Below are positions 1 to 7,748 of a stretch of DNA of 64,000 nt, in pieces. The stretch comes from Candidatus Omnitrophota bacterium (GTDB lineage: Bacteria > CAIJMQ01): positions 1 to 64,000 of the forward strand of contig JAHJCU010000004.1 of the NCBI GenBank assembly GCA_018812925.1, written 5' to 3'. The translations under genes and the position numbers were made by a program. The stretch's first letter is position 1. Every line of letters begins with the position of its first letter. The notes beneath the pieces were generated by a model. It saw only the letters and a program-made list of their open reading frames with translations. It was not told where the DNA came from and searched no databases.

Positions 1-2467
1 ACTAAGCGGTGACCTGTTGGGTAATGATGGTCCAAATTTCACTAACTATGAGGATAACAGTTACCATGTTGTAACCGGCAGTGGAACCGATGCAACCGCA
101 ATACTTGACGGCTTCACCATTACATGCGGAAATGCCGATGGCTCACCTCCTTATAACTACGGCGGCGGAATGTATAACGCTGATGGCAGTCCTACAATAA
201 CAAACTGCATATTTAGCGCCAACTCAGCTTATGAGAGTGGTGGAGGTGTATTTAATGGAGCAATTCCTGTAAACTCATGCCAAGTACTCAACCAGCCAAA
301 TACAACATATTATTTAACCAGAGACTTAAGCGGAGCAGAAGTCACACCAAAATGTATAAATATCACGGCAGAAGGTGTTACTTTCGATGGTCAGGGTTAT
401 TCAATCAAAAATCCTAACTTAGAAGATGCTGTAATATATTCTCAAGCTGATAATGTAACAATCAGAAACTGTGATGTAACCGCATCCTCAATATATTATA
501 GCCAGTTCTTAGAAGATACTGTAATATATTCTCAAGCAACCAATGCAACAATAAGAAACGCTGATGTAACTGCATCTTCGCAATATTTCCCTTCTGTTAA
601 CAATGGCTATGGTAAGGGAATAGAGATAACTGCTGACTATAATATAGTTGAAAACAATACTGTTACAGATACTTTCTGGGGAATTATTACAGACGGCGGC
701 GACAGCAATATCATTCAAAACAACACTATCGAAGGAAATGCAAAAGGAATTCACTTAACAGGCAACAATAACATCGTTAAAAACAATCTCCTGAAAAATA
801 AAAAGGAATATCAAGCGTGGGGATTAGGGGTCTGGGTAGGCGAGTCCAACCAGTTCATCAATAACAAAGTTTATGGAAATGGATATGGAATTGTTCTATA
901 CGGCACAAATCATACACTTCTAAAATGCGACCAATATTATAATAATTCTCAAGACATTTATATTTACGCAGATAATTATGAGGGTGACCCCAGTTCCAAC
1001 AATCGTGATGTAATTGCAGCAGGAGTAACTTACTCTACAATCTATATTGGTTCGGGAGCAGAGTTCAATGAACATCAAATCCTTTGGTGTAATGTTGATT
1101 GCACATGGTCGGGTGATGTATGTGAAATTACTACAATAATAAACGAACAGTCATCTCCAAGGTTTACAAACTGCATCTTTGCCGACAATTCCGCTTCCTA
1201 TGGAGGTGGTGTGTTTAGTTCATTTTCTTCTATAGAACTTATAAATTGTGTATTCACTGGAAATTCTGCTACTTATGGCGGTGGAATAGAGCTTAATGAC
1301 TGTACTGGGTCTTACATTCCAAAAGTAACTAATTGCACTTTTAATGGAAACACTGCGACTTACGGTGGTGCTATATATAACTTTTCAAGTGACCCAGTAG
1401 TAACTAACTGTATATTATGGAATAGCGGAGAAGAAATATATAATGCCGGCATATCAAATCCAATCATCACTTACTCTGATATAGAAGGTGGTTACACTGG
1501 TGAAGGTAACATTGACGCTGACCCTTTATTCGTGGATGCAACTAATCCAGCAGGTTCAGATGATATCTTGCGCACATCCGACGATGGCTTGCGGTTGGAT
1601 TGGGGCAGTCCATGCACCAATGCGGCCAATCATCTTACTGCACCTCCAACTGATATACTCGGAACTAGGCGTTTCAGTATTGCTGATATTGGCGCCTACG
1701 AATTTGACCTCGATGGGTGGACTACTTTGGGAGGGTTTTACTGGCCTTGTGGTATCGACTATGACAGTGCTTCAGGGTATATCTATGTGGCGGACACCGG
1801 GAATAGCCGCATAGTGAAAACCAAAATAGATGGTACTGGTTGGACTACTTTGGGAGGATTTGACTATCCTTGTAGTATCTCCTATGACAATGCCTCAGGG
1901 TATATCTATGTGGCAGACGGTCACCGCATAGTGAAAACCAAAATAGATGGCACTGGTTGGACTACTTTGGGAGGGTTTAACCAGACTGAAGGTATCTACT
2001 ATGACAATGTTTCAGAGTATATCTATGTGGCAGATACTTACAACGACCGCATAGTGAAAACCAAAATAGATGGCACTGGTTGGGCTATTTTGGAAGGATT
2101 TAATAATCCTGGTGGTATCTACTATGACAATGTTTCAGAGTATATCTATGTGGCAGACATCGGTAACTTCTGCATAGTGAAAACCAAAATAGACGGCACT
2201 GACTGGACTACTTTGTGGGGGTTTGACGGGCCTGATGATATCGACTATGACAATGTTTCAGAGTATATCTATGTGGCAGACCTCTATAATGACCGCATAG
2301 CGAAAACCAAAATAGACGGCACTGGTTGGACTAATTATGGCTTTTCTGGCTCTGGTGAGGGAGAGTTTAACCAGCCTCAGAGCATCTACTATGACAGTGC
2401 TTCAGGGTATATCTATGTAGCAGACAGCTGGAATCACCGCATAGTAAGAGCATCCCCAGACTGGTAA
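1..2467 (+). CDS. Secreted/surface right-handed parallel beta-helix protein with C-terminal NHL-like propeller repeats; 5' end lies outside the window
   Basis: Frame stays open to base 2 upstream of the annotated TTG start (..LSGDLLGND). Repeated beta-helix motifs (NCIFSANSA, YGGGI, TNCTFNGNTATYGGAIYN) are followed by about 6 copies of DGTGWTTLGGF..P.GI.YD..S.YIYVAD..N.RIVKTKI. Confidence 0.85.
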   Translation, partial: LSGDLLGNDGPNFTNYEDNSYHVVTGSGTDATAILDGFTITCGNADGSPPYNYGGGMYNADGSPTITNCIFSANSAYESGGGVFNGAIPVNSCQVLNQPNTTYYLTRDLSGAEVTPKCINITAEGVTFDGQGYSIKNPNLEDAVIYSQADNVTIRNCDVTASSIYYSQFLEDTVIYSQATNATIRNADVTASSQYFPSVNNGYGKGIEITADYNIVENNTVTDTFWGIITDGGDSNIIQNNTIEGNAKGIHLTGNNNIVKNNLLKNKKEYQAWGLGVWVGESNQFINNKVYGNGYGIVLYGTNHTLLKCDQYYNNSQDIYIYADNYEGDPSSNNRDVIAAGVTYSTIYIGSGAEFNEHQILWCNVDCTWSGDVCEITTIINEQSSPRFTNCIFADNSASYGGGVFSSFSSIELINCVFTGNSATYGGGIELNDCTGSYIPKVTNCTFNGNTATYGGAIYNFSSDPVVTNCILWNSGEEIYNAGISNPIITYSDIEGGYTGEGNIDADPLFVDATNPAGSDDILRTSDDGLRLDWGSPCTNAANHLTAPPTDILGTRRFSIADIGAYEFDLDGWTTLGGFYWPCGIDYDSASGYIYVADTGNSRIVKTKIDGTGWTTLGGFDYPCSISYDNASGYIYVADGHRIVKTKIDGTGWTTLGGFNQTEGIYYDNVSEYIYVADTYNDRIVKTKIDGTGWAILEGFNNPGGIYYDNVSEYIYVADIGNFCIVKTKIDGTDWTTLWGFDGPDDIDYDNVSEYIYVADLYNDRIAKTKIDGTGWTNYGFSGSGEGEFNQPQSIYYDSASGYIYVADSWNHRIVRASPDW
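419..598 (+). repeat. 90-bp tandem duplication inside the beta-helix gene
   Basis: ttagaagatgctgtaatatattctcaagc at 419 recurs at 509 (ttagaagatactgtaatatattctcaagc). Protein LEDAVIYSQADNVTIRNCDVTASS / LEDTVIYSQATNATIRNADVTASS. Confidence 0.85.
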
Positions 2468-2554
2468 TAGAAGATAATAGATAGCGGGGGGTCACCTATT
2501 TAGGTGATAGTCAAGCCCTGAACCGAGATTTCTCTGGTTCGGGGCAAGAGCAAA

Positions 2555-2645
2555 CAATAATTAGTAGTTGGTATTCGGTAGTTAGTGGTCAATAGTTTTT
2601 TTCTGAATACTGTATTCTGACTTCTGTCTGCTGACTACTATTTAC
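2555..2645. repeat. Heptad array, two facing arms
   Basis: TTAGTAG TTGGTAT TCGGTAG TTAGTGG TCAATAG ttttt CTGAATA CTGTATT CTGACTT CTGTCTG CTGACTA. Confidence 0.75.
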
Positions 2646-2741
2646 CCCGTTATATTTTCCCTGTCTCCTTGCTCTTCTCTTATTTTGTTTCTCATTTTGC
2701 CATCAATCCGTCTTTAAAGTATAATTTTCATCTATAAAGCT

Positions 2742-4007
2742 ATGATTAAACAACGCTCACCTAAGTTTAAATCTTCATTTGCCATAGACGAAAAGGGTAT
2801 GTTCGATTTGGCGTGTTCATTAATCTCAAAAAAGACAATCAATCCGCCCGGAGACGAATATTTAGTCAAAGATATAGTGGTAAAAAGTATGAAAGAATTG
2901 GGAATGAAGGTGAAGATTATAGGAAATAAAAAGCGGCCGAATATTTTGGGGGAGATTGGAAACGGTTATCCAAGTATCGCTATCCTTTGTCATATGGATG
3001 TGGTTCCGCCGGGAAGAGATTGGAAGACAGACCCCTTTAAACCAACAATAAAAAACGGACGGTTATACGGCAGAGGCGCCTGCGATGATAAAGGACCTTA
3101 TGCCGCATCCTGGGCGGCAATTAAAGCAGTACTTAAAAAAGGTAAATTGAAAGGGAAAATAATTCTTGGTGCGGTAGCTGATGAGGAAAAAGGTTCTGAA
3201 AAAGGGATTAAATTATTATTGAAAAAGAGAAAGTTAAATTGTGATTTTTGTTTTATCCCTGACGGCGGGAAAATGCACGAAGCAGTAATCGGAGAGAAAG
3301 GAATGCTGTGGCTGAAAATTGCAAGTATCGGGAAAAGCGCCCACGGAAGTAACCCCCCAAAAGGTATAAACGCAATAACTAATATGTTCGAGTTTTTGCC
3401 TAATGTAACCAAGCTAAAGATAAATACCCCATTAGAAGTCCGTACCAAAGGTGCGGCAGTCCCAACGTCACGTCGAGACTTACTTCTAACGGGGTTCACA
3501 CCTATAACTATAAATTTAGGAGAAATAAAAGGCGGAGACGCTCCCAATATAGTTCCTTCATACTGCGAGTCAACAATAGATATCCGTTATCCTTTAGGGA
3601 TAAAGAAAAAAGAAATAATTAAAAAGATAAAATTGCTAATTAATTCTTTTAATAGAAAAAACAAAGGCAATAATATAAGTTTAAAAGAAATATTTCAGGA
3701 CACCTCGCCGCATCTTTTAAATATCAATAAAAATCCTTTCTTAAAAACTTTTCTTGAAGCATCCGAAGAGGTAGGAGAAGACCTGCCCGCTCCGACGTTA
3801 CGTCGGAGCAAGCAGGCAAGAATGAAATTCGTCACTATCGGCGGAAATTCTGTGGGCAAGCTCCTTTACTTTGCTGGCATCCCTTCTTTCTCTCATTCAC
3901 CGGAAGATATTCCTGCCGCACACCAGGCAAACGAATCGGTATCTTTAAAAAACCTGAAAAAATGTGCTATACTTTGGGCAAAGTTTTTGGAGAAAATGAT
4001 ACTATAA
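2742..4007 (+). CDS. M20 family metallopeptidase (ArgE/DapE/dipeptidase-like)
   Basis: Motifs ILCHMDVVPPG, YGRGACDDKGP, VADEEKGS, GEIKGGDAPNIVP, FAGIPSFSHSPEDIPAAHQANE. Confidence 0.9.
   Translation: MIKQRSPKFKSSFAIDEKGMFDLACSLISKKTINPPGDEYLVKDIVVKSMKELGMKVKIIGNKKRPNILGEIGNGYPSIAILCHMDVVPPGRDWKTDPFKPTIKNGRLYGRGACDDKGPYAASWAAIKAVLKKGKLKGKIILGAVADEEKGSEKGIKLLLKKRKLNCDFCFIPDGGKMHEAVIGEKGMLWLKIASIGKSAHGSNPPKGINAITNMFEFLPNVTKLKINTPLEVRTKGAAVPTSRRDLLLTGFTPITINLGEIKGGDAPNIVPSYCESTIDIRYPLGIKKKEIIKKIKLLINSFNRKNKGNNISLKEIFQDTSPHLLNINKNPFLKTFLEASEEVGEDLPAPTLRRSKQARMKFVTIGGNSVGKLLYFAGIPSFSHSPEDIPAAHQANESVSLKNLKKCAILWAKFLEKMIL
3426..3495. repeat. CCCCGTTAG-family inverted-repeat element inside the M20 ORF
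   Basis: ACCCCATTAGAAGT (3426-3439) and ACTTCTAACGGGGT (3482-3495) are inverted repeats with one mismatch. Confidence 0.7.
3782..3816. repeat. Near-perfect palindrome inside the M20 ORF (CTCCGACGTTACGTCGGAG family)
   Basis: CCTGCCCGCTCCGACGT-T-ACGTCGGAGCAAGCAGG, arms match at 15/17. Confidence 0.85.
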
Positions 4008-4009
4008 AT

Positions 4010-4108
4010 ACTAGAATAGAATATTTGATACTCGATGCTCGATACTAGTAAAAGCAAGAAGAAAATGTCATTAACTAGAAACAAGAATCTAGTATCTAGA
4101 ATCTAAAC
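4010..4108. repeat. Heptad array
   Basis: GATACTC GATGCTC GATACTA ... GAAACAA GAATCTA GTATCTA GAATCTA. Confidence 0.75.
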
Positions 4109-4120
4109 CGGAGGTTCAAA

Positions 4121-5233
4121 TTGGATATATTTTTAAGTTATTTCATAAAAACTGTTAGCGTATTATTTGTATTTGGAATACTAATCTTTTTCCACGAGTT
4201 AGGTCATTTTTTCATAGTGAAAAAACTCAAAGTAACAGTGGAAAAATTTTCACTTGGGTTCGGTCCCGCTATATTTAAGTTTAAAAAAGGTGAAACCGAG
4301 TATGCAATTTCAGCCGTACCTTTTGGCGGATATGTAAAAATGGCAGGCGAGAGTTTGAATGAAAGCAAAGGAAAAGAAGGCGAATTTTATTCCAAAAGTC
4401 CTCTTCAAAGAATAGCCATAGTCGCCGCAGGTCCAATAACGTCGTTCGCTTTGGCGTTTGTTATTTTTTATATAGTAATAATGACGATTGGCTCTGCCGT
4501 AATTAGCCCACAGGCAAAAGTCGGTGGATTAATTGAAGGTAATCCTGCCGAAAGTGTCGGGATAAAAGAGGGTGACTTGATTATAGCCATTGATAACCAG
4601 CCGATAGATAGTTGGCAGCAAATGTCCAGTATCATAAAAGAAAATCCCGGTAAAGAAATTTTTGTTACACTGGAAAGGGAAAAAGAAATCTTATCACTTA
4701 ATGTAACACCTCAAGAAGAAATTTTGGGAAGCGGACAAAAAATAGGTCAAATCGGTATCTATCCCGAAATTGTTATTGAAAAATCTAATCCAATTACTGC
4801 TGTCTATAAATCCGCTCAAACCGTTGGCAAAACTACCTATCTTATAATGCATGGATTTTCCGAACTTATAAGAGGAAAAGTTTCCGCCAAAGAAGCATTA
4901 GGCGGACCTATTCTTATCGCAAGAATCACGGCAAGATTATCAGAAGAAGGTTTCATCCCTGTGCTGAATTTTATGGGTCTTATAAGCGTAATGCTGGGAA
5001 TTATCAATCTTTTTCCCATTCCGCTTGCTGACGGCGGAGTTATTATTCTTTTCCTGATAGAAATTTTCCGTAAAAAACCCGTTAGCGAAAAAGCTCAACT
5101 CATATACCAAAATATCGGCGTTGCGTTTATCGTTGGGATAATGTTATTCGCAACTTATAACGACCTCACACGAGACTACTCCAAAATACTTCCCAAGTCC
5201 GAAGAAATACAAGAACAAAATGGCGAACAGTAA
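4121..5233 (+). CDS. rseP: RIP metalloprotease RseP (site-2 protease, M50)
   Basis: FFHELGHFF zinc motif, PDZ domain, NLFPIPLADGG motif; TTG start after GGAGG. Confidence 0.95.
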   Translation: MDIFLSYFIKTVSVLFVFGILIFFHELGHFFIVKKLKVTVEKFSLGFGPAIFKFKKGETEYAISAVPFGGYVKMAGESLNESKGKEGEFYSKSPLQRIAIVAAGPITSFALAFVIFYIVIMTIGSAVISPQAKVGGLIEGNPAESVGIKEGDLIIAIDNQPIDSWQQMSSIIKENPGKEIFVTLEREKEILSLNVTPQEEILGSGQKIGQIGIYPEIVIEKSNPITAVYKSAQTVGKTTYLIMHGFSELIRGKVSAKEALGGPILIARITARLSEEGFIPVLNFMGLISVMLGIINLFPIPLADGGVIILFLIEIFRKKPVSEKAQLIYQNIGVAFIVGIMLFATYNDLTRDYSKILPKSEEIQEQNGEQ

Positions 5234-6278
5234 GAAGGTAGTAAAAATTGCAGGACTTGCAATAGGCGGAAACAATCCCGTCAGAGTAGAATCAATGCTC
5301 AAAACATCTTTTGATGAACCCTTTTCTTCCATCCTAAAAGAAATCAGAACTTTAGAAAAAGCCGACTGTGAACTTTTGAGAATAGCAGTTCCAAATAAGG
5401 AAGCTATCCTTACCATCAACAAAATAAAAAAACACACGAACATTCCCTTAATGGCTGATATTCATTTTTCCGAAGAGATAGCTTTAAAAATTTTAGATGA
5501 GGGAATAGACAGCATAAGAATAAATCCCGCTAATATGGAAATTTCACAGATAAAAAAAATTGCAAGAGTTGCTAAATCTAAAAAAGTGCCTATGCGAATA
5601 GGAGTTAATGCCGCATCTTTTAAGAACCCATTCGGAAAAGACAAAAAAGCGGTTATTAAACTGGTTGATGTCTTATGTAAAACAGTTAGAGAAATAGAAA
5701 AAGAAAAATTCTACGATATTATAGTCGGGGTAAAATCTTCTGACGTTCCTACAACAATAATGACAAACCAACTGCTGGCAAAGAAACTTCCCTACCCTAT
5801 TCATATAGGCATAACAGAAGCAGGTCTTGCGCCCGAAGCAATCATAAAATCTTCCATAGGAATAGGCGCGCTTCTTGCACAGGGAATAGGTGATACTTTA
5901 AGAGTCTCGCTTACAGACACATCCGCAAAAGAAGTCCAAGTCGGTTATGAAATATTAAAAGCATTGAATCTTCGCAAAAAAGGTGTAGAAATAATCTCCT
6001 GCCCCACTTGCGGAAGATGTAGGATTAATATTAAAAAAATTGCGGAAGAAATTAAGAAAAGAACATTGAAGTTCAAAGAACCGATAACTATTGCAGTGAT
6101 GGGTTGCGAAGTAAACGGACCCGGCGAAGCAAAAGAAGCTGACATTGGTATTGCAGGAGGACTCGGTTGTGGTGTATTATTCAAAAAAGGCAAAATTTTA
6201 AAGAAGGTGAAGGAAAAAGATATTGTGAAAGTTTTGATGAGGGAGATAGAAAAAGAGATAAAGGAGATAGTGATATGA
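5220..6278 (+). CDS. ispG: 4-hydroxy-3-methylbut-2-en-1-yl diphosphate synthase
   Basis: GGNNPVRVESMLKT, MADIHFS, INPAN, SCPTCGRC, VMGCEVNGPGEA. Confidence 0.97.
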   Translation: MANSKKVVKIAGLAIGGNNPVRVESMLKTSFDEPFSSILKEIRTLEKADCELLRIAVPNKEAILTINKIKKHTNIPLMADIHFSEEIALKILDEGIDSIRINPANMEISQIKKIARVAKSKKVPMRIGVNAASFKNPFGKDKKAVIKLVDVLCKTVREIEKEKFYDIIVGVKSSDVPTTIMTNQLLAKKLPYPIHIGITEAGLAPEAIIKSSIGIGALLAQGIGDTLRVSLTDTSAKEVQVGYEILKALNLRKKGVEIISCPTCGRCRINIKKIAEEIKKRTLKFKEPITIAVMGCEVNGPGEAKEADIGIAGGLGCGVLFKKGKILKKVKEKDIVKVLMREIEKEIKEIVI

Positions 6279-6652
6279 AAAACTTTATTTGTGTTTTACT
6301 TTTGACACTACTTTTGACTGGGTGTGCTACAAATTATTCCAAGCGGAGTTTTGAAGGTGGTTATAGCGAAATAAAAATTCAAGAACATCTATTTAAAGTA
6401 ACTTTTGTTGGAAACATTTATACGTCAAGCCAAAGAACAGAAAATCTAGGGCTACTAAGATGTGCCGATGTAACTCTTGAGAAGGGATATAACTATTTCA
6501 TAATTAGAGAACAGGTGGAAAGAGGAAATGGATTTACCACAATTGATTTCACAATTGAATGTTTCAAAGAAAAACCTGTCAAGGTATTGGGAATAATTTA
6601 CGATGCAGAACAAGTAAGAACAAATATGAAAAGTCAATATAAAATAAAGTAA
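6275..6652 (+). CDS. Small putative lipoprotein
   Basis: MKNFICVLLLTLLLTGCATNY lipobox; ATGA overlap with the ispG stop (the ORF track start at 6167 is too long). Confidence 0.7.
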   Translation: MKNFICVLLLTLLLTGCATNYSKRSFEGGYSEIKIQEHLFKVTFVGNIYTSSQRTENLGLLRCADVTLEKGYNYFIIREQVERGNGFTTIDFTIECFKEKPVKVLGIIYDAEQVRTNMKSQYKIK

Positions 6653-6661
6653 GGGAGTCTT

Positions 6662-6817
6662 ATGAAAACCGATATTTATACAAAGGTTGTTTTGACGATT
6701 ATTGCTCTTTGTTTGGTTTGGCTTTGTCTAAAACCTATTTCTGTTGATGTTGAGAAGGTTAGGGGTATTGAACGTATATGGATAGGTGGTGTAACAGATG
6801 TCAGAATTAAAAATTAG
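6662..6817 (+). CDS. Small (51 aa) single-TM hypothetical protein
   Basis: Hand translation MKTDIYTKVVLTIIALCLVWLCLKPISVDVEKVRGIERIWIGGVTDVRIKN; below the ORF-track length cutoff. Confidence 0.5.
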   Translation: MKTDIYTKVVLTIIALCLVWLCLKPISVDVEKVRGIERIWIGGVTDVRIKN

Positions 6818-6894
6818 CATAAATTTCAGATAAAATTCCGTATCCCTTTTGTATCAGATAGGTAGTGAAAAGCAGTTAAGAGTAATTACAGAGT

Positions 6895-7653
6895 ATGATA
6901 TCCATGTCCTCTAATGCTAATGAGAATATTAAAATAGCAAGATTTATAGATATTAGTGCTTGTGGAGAGGTTTTCTCTGAATATTACAGTACATTTTTAA
7001 TCCGTTCTCATAAGTACTATTGGAATATAGAAGACCCTAACAAACGGGACCCAAAGGAGTTTCAAGTTCAGGGCGAAAATGGTCATATGGAAACAGGTTT
7101 TGGGTTGCTTAGTTGCTGGACAATCTTAAAAGGTGAAAAACCATCAGATGAAGAATGGAAGATTTTTGAAACAGATTTGCCAGAAAAATCGCCAGTTATA
7201 GCAATTATTTCCAGCCCACAAAAAGTTTACAATCTCTTGTATAAGACATTGAATATTGAGAGAAAAGATGGTCGTACTCATCCATTCTTTGACCCTATTA
7301 AACACAAAGAAGTGCGTTATATAGATAAAAGCAAAGAGAAACTGAAGGGTATGCCAACAATCTGGGATGCTATATTCACCAAAGATGAGAAATTTATTAA
7401 GGAAAATGAATATCGATTTTGTGTGTTCCACAGTGCAGTTTTTCACGAAATAATTGCTTATATTTTTGATGTGCAAAATCCCTATGATTATATTGATAAG
7501 TGTTATTTTAATCCAAGTAGCACCAAGGAGAATGCATCAAAATTATTGAAGATATTATCGGATGCACCTGCTGGTTATGGTGGGGGTTTTTCTGGGAAAG
7601 GATTAAACGAAATCATAGCAAATGAAGACGATTTAATAGCTTGTGGAATCTAG
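6895..7653 (+). CDS. Hypothetical protein, possibly DUF2971-like
   Basis: Long ORF; LLSCWTI and F.KDEKFIKENEYRF resemble DUF2971 motifs; weak. Confidence 0.4.
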   Translation: MISMSSNANENIKIARFIDISACGEVFSEYYSTFLIRSHKYYWNIEDPNKRDPKEFQVQGENGHMETGFGLLSCWTILKGEKPSDEEWKIFETDLPEKSPVIAIISSPQKVYNLLYKTLNIERKDGRTHPFFDPIKHKEVRYIDKSKEKLKGMPTIWDAIFTKDEKFIKENEYRFCVFHSAVFHEIIAYIFDVQNPYDYIDKCYFNPSSTKENASKLLKILSDAPAGYGGGFSGKGLNEIIANEDDLIACGI

Positions 7654-7675
7654 AAAATAACAGGGAGCAGTAGCT

Positions 7676-7742
7676 ATTTTAAAAATTTTAAATTTTAATC
7701 TGTAATTTTAATTTTTCATTTTTAATGTTTAATTTACTATAA
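7676..7742. repeat. A/T-rich heptad array upstream of proS
   Basis: TTTTAAA TTTTAAT CTGTAAT TTTAATT TTTCATT TTTAATG TTTAATT. Confidence 0.6.
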
Positions 7743-7748
7743 TACACT

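Noticed and set aside
1488-1814. ORF of 108 aa in another frame of the beta-helix gene
   Set aside because: Fully overlaps a well-supported CDS and has no recognisable motifs.
1713-2460. Regularly spaced repeats resembling an array
   Set aside because: Coding repeats of a propeller protein (about 120 bp spacing, translated NHL-like units), not CRISPR.
6167-6274. N-terminal extension of the small lipoprotein ORF
   Set aside because: Overlaps ispG in another frame; a good lipoprotein signal peptide starts at 6275 with ATGA coupling.
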